Assembly: GCA_014529385.2 (NCBI GenBank)
Contig: CM043952.1
Coordinates: forward strand, 61,702,119-61,766,118
DNA: 64,000 nt
Direction of reading: 5' to 3'
Source of the DNA: Adiantum capillus-veneris
Taxonomy: Eukaryota > Streptophyta > Polypodiopsida > Polypodiales > Pteridaceae
The position numbers were made by a program, and so were the translations under genes. The notes below the pieces were generated by a model. The model saw nothing but the letters and a program-made list of their open reading frames with translations. It did not search any database and was not told the DNA's origin. Position 1 is the stretch's first letter; the number at the start of each line of letters is the position of its first letter. This document shows, one piece after another, positions 11,159-22,257 of the stretch.

Positions 11159-11692
11159 CTAGCGTAGGATCTCCAAAACTTTTCGTACATGACCCTCATG
11201 TTGTTCTTTGTCCCTTGAGTAAACTAAAATATCATCAAAAAATACGAGGACAAAATCATCTAGGTGTTCTTTGAATATATCTTGCATAAGACGATTGAAG
11301 GTTGCTGGGGCATTCATCAATCCAAAAGACATAACAATAAACTCGTAATGTCCATAGCGAGTGTTAAAGGCTGTCTTTGGAATGTCGTCTTCCCTAACAC
11401 AAATCTGATAGTAACCTGACCTTAGGTCTATCTTTGTAAAGAATTTAGCTTTGTGAATTCGATATAGTAATTCATCGATGCAAGGGATCGGGTACTTGTT
11501 CTTTACCGTAACCTGGTTCAATCCTCTGTAGTCAATACATAGTCGAAGAGTTTCGTCCTTCTTCTGAAATAGAACAGGTGCTCCCCAACTTGAATTGCTG
11601 GGTTGAATATATCCTTGTTCCAATAACTGGCGAAGTTGTTCTTTTAGCTCAATCACTTCAGGTAAGGACATTTTATAGGGTCTTTTTGACAT
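11159..11692 (-). pseudogene. Reverse transcriptase palm/fingers (element B)
   Basis: 177 codons spanning RT blocks: [48 protein letters not shown] and the active site [10 protein letters not shown]. The usual third-from-last residue pattern Y/F-x-D-D is kept as FFDD. About 65 codons upstream (to the Gag knuckle) continue in frame and contain no retropepsin motif. Confidence 0.92.
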
Positions 11693-11884
11693 AGGTGCAC
11701 TTTTTGGAAGAACTTCAATTTCATGATCTATATCCCTTTTTGGTAGTAGCGAGGTGAGTTTCTCATGAAATACATCGGCAAACTCACTTAACCATGGGTT
11801 TTCAGTTTCTGCTTTCTCAGGGTCTACTTTGTTAAGCTTTACTACATAGATTTGTTGTCTTGATTTTCTATGGGCTTTTAGGAG

Positions 11885-12690
11885 TCAATTTAGCCGAGGA
11901 CACTGTCGCCTGTAATGCCCTAGTTCATTGCACTCAAAACAGTGGAGCTCTCGTTGTCCTTGGTTTATTGCAGGTGTTGCATAAGCTTGGGGTCTTCTCC
12001 CTTGGAATCTGGCTGTATTAATTCTTCTCTGGGTCTCACTAGAGTTGGTTGGTTGAAATCTCCTCTTCTTGGCCAAAGGCTTAGCACGCAACTGCGCATC
12101 CTGCAATGATGTGGACTGCATGTCTTCAAGCTGAGCATCCAAAGGTGCATTTAACCCTTGGCGGAATCGGGCCACTTGTTGCTCGTTTGTCAAAACCGGT
12201 CCATACCTCCTCAATGCAACAAACTTGGAGAAATACTCCTCCAGGGTTAGCTCATTTTGCTTTAAATCAAAGAACTCATTCATCTTCAAAGATCAGGGGG
12301 CAGATATCTTCCTTTGACTGCCTATTTAATTTCATCCCAAGACTAGAAATCTTCCGCAACACCCTTATCACGGCAGTACTGTTTCCACCATAACTTTTCT
12401 CAATCGAAACATTCCCAACATGGATCGATTTGCTTGAGCCGTCTTAGCGGCAGTAAAATAGTCATCCATAGATTCTATCCATGCCTAAGCATCCTTTTCA
12501 ACTTTAGCCCCTTCACCCTTGAAAGAAGGGGGCTGCATCTGCTTCAGGAGCAACTTCTTCTCCCGTACTTCCGTGTAGAGAGCCGCTTGGGCTTCCATTT
12601 GTACTTGGTTCTGGTTACACAAGATAGAAGTCAAGTCTATCTTCAACGGTTAATCACTTTTGAAAATTGACCATCAATGACATAATTTTT
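11885..12690 (-). pseudogene. Gag (element B), capsid remnant and CCHC knuckle
   Basis: The open part (11885-12289) carries EYFSKFVALRRYGP and EQQVARFRQGLN (end of the capsid domain) and one knuckle, CFECNELGHYRRQC. Upstream to about 12690 more capsid sequence is recognisable but interrupted by stops. There is a single knuckle, as is usual for chromoviruses. Confidence 0.8.
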
Positions 12691-12802
12691 TTACTAGAGC
12701 TTGATTCATCATTTCACGTGCATCAACAGGCTTTCAGCCCGTAGAATTAGTCGCACCAACGACTATCTTAAAACATACAGGGATCAACAAATCCCAACAA
12801 GC

Positions 12803-12880
12803 TCATAAGTAAACCATTTATGACACTCAAGAGACAATTTATCATAAGTAAACCATTTATCACACTCAAGAGACAATTTA
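12803..12880. repeat. 39-bp tandem duplication
   Basis: Two units (12803-12841, 12842-12880) both begin TCATAAGTAAACCATTTAT and differ at one or two positions, so the duplication is recent. Confidence 0.85.
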
Positions 12881-12983
12881 CGAGAAAAATCGATGTCTTT
12901 TATTTATGTAAGAACCTTTTACAACGATGTGGTTTGGATCTTTAATTAGATATTATCATAATTTTGTAATAAGGTCATGGAGC

Positions 12984-13214
12984 GGTTCGGATTTACGACA
13001 ATGTTCTACTGCGGTGGCTGATTCTCCTTGTCTATTGGAGCATGGCTTGGGCCAGCTCCATTATTGTTCTTCTTTGTGACTTTGGGGACCATTACGTAGC
13101 TCAAAAATAGAATTAGTGGGAAAAAGAAGTTCCTCATGCTAAGTGTGGGTCCGAGGCTAAGTTCAATTAAAACATCAATAATTTAAAAACTTAAATTTTC
13201 TAGAATCTGCTGGA
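12984..13214 (+). repeat. Dispersed direct repeat, copy 2
   Basis: Partner of 7862-8093, same orientation, diverged by scattered substitutions and small indels. Confidence 0.85.
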
Positions 13215-14057
13215 CCTATTTGTCCCAAAAGACATGCACGTGGCATGGTTTAACAATGGTAGATCATGAAAAATGTGCCGCATGGTTGTTTGATCCTCCC
13301 CAATGGATGGTTGCGGAGGCTGTGAGGCTTCAAGAGTGGGTTGTGGTGGTTGGTTATCCATTGGTGGAGGTTGCAAGGCCTCTGTGGTATTGATGGACTT
13401 CACATAAAGTCGAGGTTGTGAATTTGACACCATTGGTGTACGTAGTAGTTTCGTGCTATGTGTCGTCCATGGTGTATAAGATATGGGTGCGTGCTCGTGC
13501 ATACTTGAGAGGATCTCTTAGAACGTGGAAGTGATAAATGAACATCAAGTTATGAGTTTTGATTTACATAATACTTATTTTTTTAAAATAAAAACTTAAT
13601 TAAACTAATAAACATAAAAAAAACTAAGAAAAAGAAACTTCACGCGATCGGAATCATTGGTTGTGCCGCAAAAAAATCTCTTGGCATTACTATGCATGTT
13701 TACAATAGAAATGGTAAATTCAATAAAATTTGTCAGTTTTCTACTCAACATCTAACATTTTGTCGCTTAATTTCTAATCACCGCAGGAGATGATCTCTAG
13801 CACCTAAGGCATGATACGATTGTGATCGCCTCGTTAATCACTTTTGTTATCCTAAATTTTAGGCTACTTTTGGATATAGTCTTCTTCCTTACTCTTTTTG
13901 TTAAAACTCTATAGGACCAATTAAACATCTCATGAAGAGCATTGCTCCTTTTCCTGCTGGTCAACTCCATGACATGTATATTTGAAGTAGATTGCTTTTG
14001 CTTGATAGTATGAGCGCTCCATCCCTTGGCTACTCCAAATGTCCAACAAACCATATC
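13215..14057. other. Unassigned DNA
   Basis: No recognisable gene. A proline/glutamine-rich open frame on the minus strand (13200-13502) has no family motif and is not called. Confidence 0.5.
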
Positions 14058-15068
14058 TGTTAAGAAAAAATGCCCCATGTGCAAAAAGTATGTGCTACAA
14101 ACAAATATAGACGACTTTAGTTCAGATCCAAAGCAATTTGACTATAGAGACTAAGTGTTTTCTCCCACCATGTAATCTGATATGTGTTGTTTGGTGGATA
14201 CGGGCGCATAGAGGCGTATGCACACCAAACCCGGTGGACACTCTATTTTTTCAGAAAAAACCGTGTAATTCAGCCTCAGATGAGTTGTAATCATGATGAG
14301 ATTAGACCATACCCTTTTTTATTTCTCTGAGTCTACCCCTTGTAAGAGGCCGGATGGCCATGGGAAAGCCCTCTAATTTTAAAAGTCAAAACCCTTAGTT
14401 TTGAAGAAGAAAGGATCATTAGCTGAAAAAAGAAAACGTACACTGTGGAGGCTTCTTGTGACTACAACTTGTAATCCTCTTTTCTCCTGAACGGGTAATC
14501 AGAATTCTATTCCGAATTGCATTCCTTGTCTCTTGCTCTACAATCTAAGTGTAATCATTTCCAATCCTGCCGTGGTTCGAGACGTACTATTTGTGAGCTA
14601 AATGCATTGATTTGGGAGTTAAAATGGTTGTTTTTTGATGTTTTGACCATGGATAAGTGTTTCTATGCTTAAGGTAGATCTTTCCAAGTACTTCTGTTTC
14701 AGTTTTCTGCACATTTTTTGTGATGGATCGTGATTTATGTACCTTCCCAGATGATGACAGAACTTGGTAGGATTGAGCCCATAAGCGTTGTGATACCTCT
14801 CCTTAAGTTTCGTGACATTCCGAATTCTTTCGGATACCAAAAAGGCGTGATGACGTTGACTGTTGAGATTCGACATATACTGATTGTCTGCCTAGGAAGT
14901 GGTTGATTTCTTTTTGCCGTAGAACGAGTAGCCCTTGAGTTCACTTTGGTGAGATTGACACTCTCATTAAGTTTCCGTGCCCCACCCCGAGTTGCTCCCT
15001 TGCATATTGACATTATGTTAGTGCAAAAGCGCTATGCTGCAGTCGTCCGTCCTGGCGACCCGCTAACA
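14058..15068 (+). repeat. 5' LTR of element C (3' edge firm, 5' edge tentative)
   Basis: The LTR ends ...CGCTAACA at 15068, next to the PBS. The last 190 bp (14879-15068) are matched in inverted orientation at 63813-64000, which confirms an LTR. The start TGTTAAG at 14058 is chosen because it mirrors the TAACA end, giving about 1011 bp. Minus-strand open frames inside (14619-15013) are not genes. Confidence 0.6.
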
Positions 15069-15069
15069 T

Positions 15070-15087
15070 TGGTGCCGTTACCGGGGA
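15070..15087 (+). other. Primer binding site of element C
   Basis: TGGTGCCGTTACCGGGGA is complementary at 16 of 18 positions to the 3' end of plant tRNA-Asp(GUC) as I know it. It lies one base after the LTR end. Confidence 0.8.
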
Positions 15088-15587
15088 GACCGATCCTTAG
15101 GTGGTGAGTGACTCAGTGTTCAAGCTTTTGATAACCGTCGCGCTTACCCATAGACAATGAAGCAGCTAGACGTAGGTTTAGTGCTTAATAGAGATTGGAG
15201 TCCGAAACTAGCCAGTGCTATTCCTTAAGAGCAAAGAAAACTGTGAGTGAAGTACAAGATAGTATTTCGTTCTTTGATTTTTCACATGCTTGGAAAGGGC
15301 TGTTCCACCACACACACTGTTGTTATTTATGTACTATTGAGTTCAGTTATGTTTGCATATTCATTTCAGTTATAGGAGTAGGTTAGGAAACAAATCGTTG
15401 TGGCCAAAAGGATTGAGGGAAAAACTGTCAAAAACCTTATTTTGGTGTTGAAGACCATAACTCGGAAAAATTGAAGAAGTGATGGTCAGGGCTTCAAAAC
15501 TGGACCAAACCCAGTAAAACTTTCAAGAAGGGGATAAAAACACTTGTTGGAAAAGACTGTGCAAAAACCTGTCAAAAATCTTGCCAA

Positions 15588-16733
15588 ACATGGATCGTGA
15601 TCCATGTACCGTTTTGGAGAAATATGCTAAAATTATTTCCTTTGCTTAGGACAGGCTCTCAGGCATCAGAACCTTGAGTTTAGTGAGAAAAGGAGGGCTA
15701 GAAGGTTATAAAAATCAAAAGATTGGAGTAAGCAGACCAAAACCTTGGAAAAAAGGGAAAACAAGGAAAAACTGAACTTTTATTTGTCCAAATCCAAAAA
15801 GGGATGAGAATTGGGACCAACTAGAAGCAAGGAATCCGCATAACCAAATTTCATGCCCAGGTGCTTCCCAACATGGATCGCGATCCATGTTCCAGGTAGA
15901 CATCTGACATTGAGATTTGACCAGAGTACTCCTGAATACTAGTTGAACAACTTTCCCAAAAGGAGCCATAGAAAAAAGTGGGAAAAGCTGGTCAAAATAC
16001 CAGAAAAGGAGTGGTTTGTAAAAAACCGCAAAACAGACACAAAACCCTGCTTCTCACTTGGAAAAAACTGACCAAATCCAAAAAGACTTGGGGAATAGCA
16101 TCATTATACCTTGTGTGATCAGCTCACAAAGTGTCAGACCAAAATCTTTCCAAACATTGAATCGCGTTCCATGTACCTTTTTGGAAATTTGAGATGATAA
16201 AGAACAAGCAAAGAATTGGTAACAATTGGAGCACTTTATCCTCAAGGACCCTTATCAGAAAATTTCAAAAAGAGGGCAAAAGGTGGCAAAAATCAGATCA
16301 AGGGGGGAAGCAGTGACACAAACCCTAAAGCTGACTTTTGCATGTCCAAAAAAGCTTTAAGGCATTCAAAAACCATATAGTCAGCATCACTGGGCCAAGG
16401 ACTAGCTGTTGGACAAAATTCAGTGTATTTTGACACAAAGGAACATGGATTGCGATCCATGTTCCCCTGACACAAACTAACACCAAACTAGTATCATAGC
16501 TAGAGGGTATCACAGAGAGTCTAGTGGTCCTTCCAGAGTTGAAATTGGAAGCAAAAAAACCATTCCAACAGCTCAGAACTGACAGAAGCTCAGACAAGTG
16601 ACAAAATCAACTTAGCCTCCAATCCTGAGATTCATTTAAAAAAAAAAGGTACTGGAAGGCCTCTTAATCATGTTAAAACTGATGATAGTAACAAAAGTTC
16701 AATTGGCTTCTCAACATGGATCGCGATCCATGT
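15588..16733 (+). repeat. Leader array with five 20-bp palindromes (element C)
   Basis: Copies of ACATGGATCGCGATCCATGT or close variants lie at 15588-15607, 15871-15890, 16154-16174, 16443-16462 and 16714-16733. The steps are 283, 283, 289 and 271 bp. Sequence between copies is only weakly repeated (shared stretches such as TGACCAAATCCAAAAA and CTGACTTTTGCATGTCCAA), so the palindrome is far better kept than its surroundings. All lie between the PBS and Gag. The 16154 copy is degenerate, with one inserted base. Confidence 0.9.
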
Positions 16734-17033
16734 ACCTTTGAGCCAAAACAGAGACAGAAACTTACCACACAAGGAGCTAGGCCATAGCAACCAGGTGCTT
16801 CTTTCAAAATTGAAATTGGATCAAAATTGTTGAGGTTGTGTAGGGAAGTGTGTGCTAAGTTTTGTCGAACAAAAGCAAGAACTAACAAGAATAGCTGTAA
16901 GCTTACAACTATCAAGCACATTTTGGACAAGTTGCAGGTACTAGAAGATACTACCAGGAAGCAAGAACAAACGGGAGATTCAAACTATTTAATGAGGTAA
17001 CCCGGTTTGGATTTTTCTTGTTACCAATTCTTC

Positions 17034-17733
17034 ATGAATCTACGATCAGGAAGATTGTACCAGAATAGGAACCACAACATCTTTGATCAAGGGAGTAATC
17101 ACTCAACGGAAGAAAGTGTGAATCAGAGACCACTGCCGCCTTTGGAACCCATTTTAGAGGAGATTTTCTCTGACACTTCGTCTGAGAGATCATACGGCCT
17201 CATGACTGAAGATTCTAACAAGTCAAACCCTAAGGGAACAACTTCGATGGGTGCAGGTCCATCTCATCCTACATCTGATGTGAAGTTGTTGTATTTGAAG
17301 TTTCAATTTGAAAATGTGCTTAAAGCCAAAATCTATAAGGATGGAATGGACCGCTACTGTGTTAAGTTAGAAAATAAGCCGAGCGAGTTTAGAGCTTGTA
17401 GATGTTGATTATGACGGGGATAGATATTTCGATCGAGAGGGAATGATGTACCTAGTGGTTCATAACCCTTATATTGTGGATAAATGGGGAATGACCGGAA
17501 CCAAGGACAAAGTAGATAATGAACCAGCCGATGCACCACCCAAAATGGATAAACAAAACGCGGTACTCAGACGCACCAATGAGATAGAGCGCCTTAACAC
17601 ATATGTGGGGCTTTATAAGTTCAATAATAGAGAACAAACACTCTATTACAGATGTGACGAGCCCCACATCAAAGAATTAACAGACCGGAAAAACTTGTAT
17701 GTTTACACGTACACAGAGGGTAGAAGTATTTAG
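17034..17733 (+). pseudogene. Gag N-terminal region (element C), frameshifted
   Basis: Starts MNLRSGRLYQ at the ATG at 17034; element D Gag starts MYLRSGR, which supports this start. The frame is open to 17408, then continues in another frame (about 17375-17733) with YLVVHNPYIVDKWG and NTYVGLYKF. No known fold recognised. About 300 bp of broken frame link it to the main Gag ORF. Confidence 0.65.
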
Positions 17734-18038
17734 GTGGTCATAATGGATCAAAAAGAGTTAGAGAGATATACATATTTTGGAGGACCACTCCACCAATACT
17801 ATGTAAATCCGGAAGCTGAAAAAACCACGACTACTCACATCAGACCTGAGACTGTACTTGAGAGCCCCTTGAGAACCAGAGTGGAGGATTCTTATGGACA
17901 TGAATGAGTTCCAAGAACAGAACCCTTAGGGTCGATGGCGACTAGGGCTTCCATGAACACACATAGGGGCAACTCTGTTCCTGAATTCACTTACACCACT
18001 GGAATCCCTCCGACTATCACAGTGACGAGATCCTCTTG

Positions 18039-20390
18039 ATGAACGTATCGGATAGGATACCACTGTTAGTACCAAGAGGAGATTACGAACCAAGAGAAGC
18101 CATCCCAGGGGGACTAGGAGTTGTTATAATGGTTGCAGAGGCCAGGCATATGCGACCATCTCATGTGGCAAAATGCTTGCCCAAAAAGTATAATGGATCT
18201 GGCGATCCGTATGCCCATGTTTCAATCTTCAAACAAGTATCGAGAGCGGAACATGTAACTGATTTTCACACTCAATATGAAGGATTTGGGTTGACATTGG
18301 AAGGTACTGCGCTGACTTGGTTTCAACCATTAAACAACTTGGAATTCCCAAGTATTGAGCAACTTCTCCGAGAATTCGCTGAGGAATTCTCAAAAAGAGG
18401 AATCAAGCATAACACTGTCTCCCAGATCTATGCATCTAGGCAGAAGGAAAAAGAAAAAGTGAAGGAAGCATCGCTTCGTTTCAAGCAGTACATAGAAAGA
18501 TGCCTTGCTCGAGAATTACCTCAGGATGAAAGACTATCAGTCCTCTTCATAGAGGGACTGCGAAATGACACGCTCAAAAAGGACTTGCTGCTGAAAGCCT
18601 GTGTAACCTTTGAGCAATTCACGAAAGAGGCGTTGTATCTTGTAGATAACTGCAAAGCATATGGAAAGGTGACTGAAGACACAGATCAGGGCACTAGTAG
18701 CACCTCCTCAACCACGAGTGAGTCCACGACAAAATTGGGAGGGCAAAACCCAACTGTGTTGGATGTTGATCGAATGATTGAGGAAGTGATCAGGAGGATG
18801 AACCAAGGAAACAGGACGAATCCAAACACACGACAACCGCCCACCCGAAAATGCGATACTTGTGGAGGTGACCATCCAACCCAGTGGTGCAACCTTCAAC
18901 AAAGGCCAACAGCAAATGCACATCGAATATTGAAATGGTGTGCTACAGAAAAAAAATGGACAAACCATGAAACTCATGAATGTTTCTATAATCGGAACTA
19001 TGTTAGAGAAAGACGATACGGACCACATGGGGGACAACCACTTCCACCCCCTCCAAGGTACCAAGTGAGGCCAAATAACGCAATCTTGGGTCAGGAAAAA
19101 GCTCAATCGGTGTTGGGACATCAACCTCCTTTACCCCAGGAAAATAGGGCTATGGTAAGGATTTCTCAACCCATAGAACCACCTTCTGATCAGAGTATGA
19201 TCCAGGTAGTCTCATACCGAGAAGATTCAGACAATACTTATAGAAGGGAAATTGATAGGAATGCATATGCTCTAGAGGGACATAATCCATGGACAATTCC
19301 GGACGAAATGCCCGAGCCCTCATACATAGCACAACCAACCAAAAATCATTACTTGGTTGATGAGAATATGCTCATGTTTATGGCAAATCAGGGCTACAAA
19401 CCTAAAGGCTACCCTCCTAGAACAGGACAACCGATGGGAGCTCCACAAGCTTCTCCACCACCTGTAGGACCATGCTATGAATGTGGCAGTGATCATTGGG
19501 CTAGAGTGTGTCCAAACAAAGGAGAGCGGGTGAATTTTTTTGGATTCTGTGATGGATGCATGATTGACCATCTTATTCCACACTGCCCAAAAAACCCCAA
19601 AAACAAAGGAAAAGAAACCATGAACAAAATAGGGATTGTGCTAAGCTCAAGTGGATCAGAAACAAAATGGAACATTCCAATAAAAGCGGTCACTAGAGCT
19701 CAAGCACATAAGGTAGCAAAGAATGTCCCGGCCAGCCAAACAGAGATAAACAACTTGTCTGTCCGAACCCCTAGAAAATCTTGGAAGGCAAAACGAAACA
19801 AGATGAATGCCAAAAGAGAAAAGGAAAAAACGGCATTGGAAACCAAATTGCGGAAAACAGAGGAACAAATTCAAAGGGAAAGAGACCTTAAGGGCAACAA
19901 CGAGACAAAGAAACTGTCGGAACTCCCATCAGGAGGGTCAGTCTTAGTAGACAAGGTGGTTGAACCTTTGGATGCAATTCTGAATGCTTACAAGGCAAGG
20001 CTAAAGCCTAACCAAACCCAAGAGGATAGGTGGTTAACGTACCCTCATCCAGGCTATGAGAAAGAGAGCCTAAAGATGTGCAAAGAGCTCATTCAAGCTG
20101 CTCAAACGCTTATGGAACCATCAGTTCCTACGACTCCAAAAACCAAGGTACTCATACGAGAAAAGATTCGGGAGTTAGATGAGAGGGTAATTGAAGCGAA
20201 TAACCTACCCAATCTGGTCAACGAAACACCTTTGGATACGAAGGTGGTAGCCAATACAACAGATGGAACGCATTCTCAAGTACAACTGCCAATTCCAGAG
20301 TATGGCCTCAAGAGCTATGAGAACAGATTAGGAATAGGAAAGACGGAAGTGCCACACTTGTGTCAGCTCCTATCTCGGAAATCCACCTAG
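18039..20390 (+). CDS. Gag main ORF with four cysteine knuckles (element C)
   Basis: 783 codons from the ATG at 18039. Residues about 48-205 are a retrotransposon capsid domain (KYNGSGDPYAHVSIF, GTALTWFQPL, LSVLFIEGL). Knuckles are CDTCGGDHPTQWC (about 271), a variant in WTNHETHEC (about 310), CYECGSDHWARVC (about 477) and CDGCMIDHLIPHC (about 503). A lysine/glutamate-rich stretch (about 588-620) is probably a coiled coil. Gag packages the element RNA into cytoplasmic particles. This is the longest uninterrupted frame of element C. It is unusual for the number of knuckles; element D has the same trait. Confidence 0.88.
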   Translation: MNVSDRIPLLVPRGDYEPREAIPGGLGVVIMVAEARHMRPSHVAKCLPKKYNGSGDPYAHVSIFKQVSRAEHVTDFHTQYEGFGLTLEGTALTWFQPLNNLEFPSIEQLLREFAEEFSKRGIKHNTVSQIYASRQKEKEKVKEASLRFKQYIERCLARELPQDERLSVLFIEGLRNDTLKKDLLLKACVTFEQFTKEALYLVDNCKAYGKVTEDTDQGTSSTSSTTSESTTKLGGQNPTVLDVDRMIEEVIRRMNQGNRTNPNTRQPPTRKCDTCGGDHPTQWCNLQQRPTANAHRILKWCATEKKWTNHETHECFYNRNYVRERRYGPHGGQPLPPPPRYQVRPNNAILGQEKAQSVLGHQPPLPQENRAMVRISQPIEPPSDQSMIQVVSYREDSDNTYRREIDRNAYALEGHNPWTIPDEMPEPSYIAQPTKNHYLVDENMLMFMANQGYKPKGYPPRTGQPMGAPQASPPPVGPCYECGSDHWARVCPNKGERVNFFGFCDGCMIDHLIPHCPKNPKNKGKETMNKIGIVLSSSGSETKWNIPIKAVTRAQAHKVAKNVPASQTEINNLSVRTPRKSWKAKRNKMNAKREKEKTALETKLRKTEEQIQRERDLKGNNETKKLSELPSGGSVLVDKVVEPLDAILNAYKARLKPNQTQEDRWLTYPHPGYEKESLKMCKELIQAAQTLMEPSVPTTPKTKVLIREKIRELDERVIEANNLPNLVNETPLDTKVVANTTDGTHSQVQLPIPEYGLKSYENRLGIGKTEVPHLCQLLSRKST

Positions 20391-20422
20391 AGCATGAGCT
20401 CTACCCAAATGACATCTGATCA

Positions 20423-21241
20423 TTGTATGGAGCTGTAGGCACATTGATATCGGAAGACAGTAAACCACATTCGTTGAAGACTTTACCTTCATTTATTGGT
20501 AAGCCTGGAACTCAATCTGAGGTAAGAAAAGTTCCATCTCAATGGAAAGCCAATCCTAAGATGATGGACACTAAAACTCTTCATGAGCTGATGTCATCAC
20601 CTATCCGTTGTACACTGACTTTGTCAGAGTTGCTGATTATTAGACCGCATCTTTGGGATGAGGTCGCAAAAAATTTGGAAAAAATAAGGCTTGTAATTCC
20701 TTCACCCGAGGCTTCTTGAAACACGCTAAAGACACAACCCTCAAAGCAAACTAAACATGAGCCAGTGCCAGTAAACAAGGTAGGGGACTATTGTGAAGGT
20801 GAAGAAGGAAATACTACCCTACTGGTAGAGTACAAGGGTGTCAAATCGGTAGCGATATTGGATAGTGGAGCCGGAATTGCCATAGCCACCAAAGCAATGT
20901 GGAAAAAATGGGGAAAACATGCTCTAAGAAAAACGAGAATGAAACTTTAACTAGCAGATGGGTACCTGGAAAGACCTATTGGCATCTTGGAGTAGATTGT
21001 GGTAACCTCTTGTGGAATTGCATATGAACACACCTTCGCTATTATGAATTTTGATAAGAGCACAAATTTTGACATCATACTGGGCAGACCATTCATGCGT
21101 CAGCTCAAAATGGTTCAAGATTGGGGCTACGACTATATCTATCTTAGGAACAAGGATGTCACTACGAAAATTAGTGTCGCAGATCATAGCTATAAAGACG
21201 TAGAAAGAGCCCCAGGAGAAGACTTGCATTCCACAACTGAC
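20423..21241 (+). pseudogene. Gag-Pol linker and first retropepsin (element C)
   Basis: The linker (20423-20719) includes TLTLSELLIIRPHLWDE. The aspartic protease follows in the same frame: VAILDSGAGIAIA holds the catalytic Asp (about 20860), and FDIILGRPFMRQLKMVQDW is the conserved end (about 21070-21125). In-frame stops lie between linker and protease, and at 20948 (TAA) and about 20993 (TAG). The active-site triad DSG is intact but translation would stop. Confidence 0.85.
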
Positions 21242-21451
21242 TAGAAAGGAAGAATACCGGCTTGGCTCCAGAACAAAGCTCACCATTGGACAAGAGAAGC
21301 TTCGGATTGTGGAAGTCTAAAAAAGGAAGACTACATTCTTGATAGGACTGCACAAGATGAAGCGTACATACCAAAGCCTTTTCCAGAAGAGATGTTCGAA
21401 CCATTTGGATAGCAACAAATACTAGCTGCTCTTGATGTTTGTGTCAACGAA

Positions 21452-22257
21452 GTGACCCTCACCAAATTTTGTGATGAGGAAGGGTATGATATCATTCCAT
21501 TCCAGATGATGAATGTCTGCCTAACTCCGAAGACAGAGGAAGACGTACCTGACAAGGAAGGGGTGGCCGAGTGCCGACGCATAGTGGACGAAATCTTTGT
21601 AAGGAACCTTGTCCAAATGAATGACGAAGAAGATTTTCAAGACTTGATTGATAAGACGCTAGACGATAACGCGGACGATGAGCTGTCTAGTAGCTCGAGC
21701 TAGAGCATCAAACGAAAGAATCTCCGAGTGATCTACAATGGTTTTCCAAACCAGAATCCTTGAAGACAACACATGTATCGAGATAAACGCAGAAATAACC
21801 ACAACAAGAACAACAAGGACTCAGTACCTCAATTGAATGACAAAACGCAGTACTTGAGATTAATCGAAGCGACTGACTGCCTCAAGGACATGATTTCAGG
21901 GCAATATATGAAACCTGACTCAACCAAAACAACATCAAAACAAAAACAAAAAAGGAGAAAGATACCAAAAAACCGTTTAAGTTGTCCAAGATGGAGCGCA
22001 AAGTCAAATAGAATGATTTGAAACGAGCTTTGAAGGAAGTTTGGACAGCAAAAATGGAAACTGACGAGGAATCAAATGATGATAAATTTGATGCACCATC
22101 CCACTATAAGAAGTATACCATTTAGGATAGGAAGATAGTGGTGCAAAAACCCAAATGAGATCCTAAAGAACCAAGAACTTCATATGATGGACCTGAAAAC
22201 ACAAAAAGCATAAACTTAGCAGAACCAGGAGAGGAGCCTAAACCGGCCTATATTTCC
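21452..22257 (+). pseudogene. Protease-RT connecting region (element C)
   Basis: Short open frames (21452-21703, 21773-22021) rich in Asp/Glu, then Lys, with no recognised fold. It lies where element D has its acidic region between protease and RT, so it is probably the same spacer. Broken by several stops. Confidence 0.5.

Larger units (their letters stand above)
8240..12690 (-). mobile_element. Element B: chromovirus (Ty3/gypsy), lacking protease and 5' LTR
   Basis: Minus-strand order is Gag with a zinc knuckle, RT, RNase H, integrase with chromodomain, polypurine tract, 3' LTR. The 5' LTR and primer binding site are not found above 12690. The retropepsin region that should lie between the knuckle and RT is absent. 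Multiple stops and frameshifts make it non-functional. Boundaries are approximate at both ends. Confidence 0.8.

Noticed and set aside
14619-15013. Minus-strand open frames
   Set aside because: They lie inside the LTR of element C and repeat at 63.8 kb; no protein motif.
15588-16733. CRISPR-like array
   Set aside because: Repeats are 20 bp with 250-bp spacers in a plant retrotransposon leader; neither spacing nor context fits.
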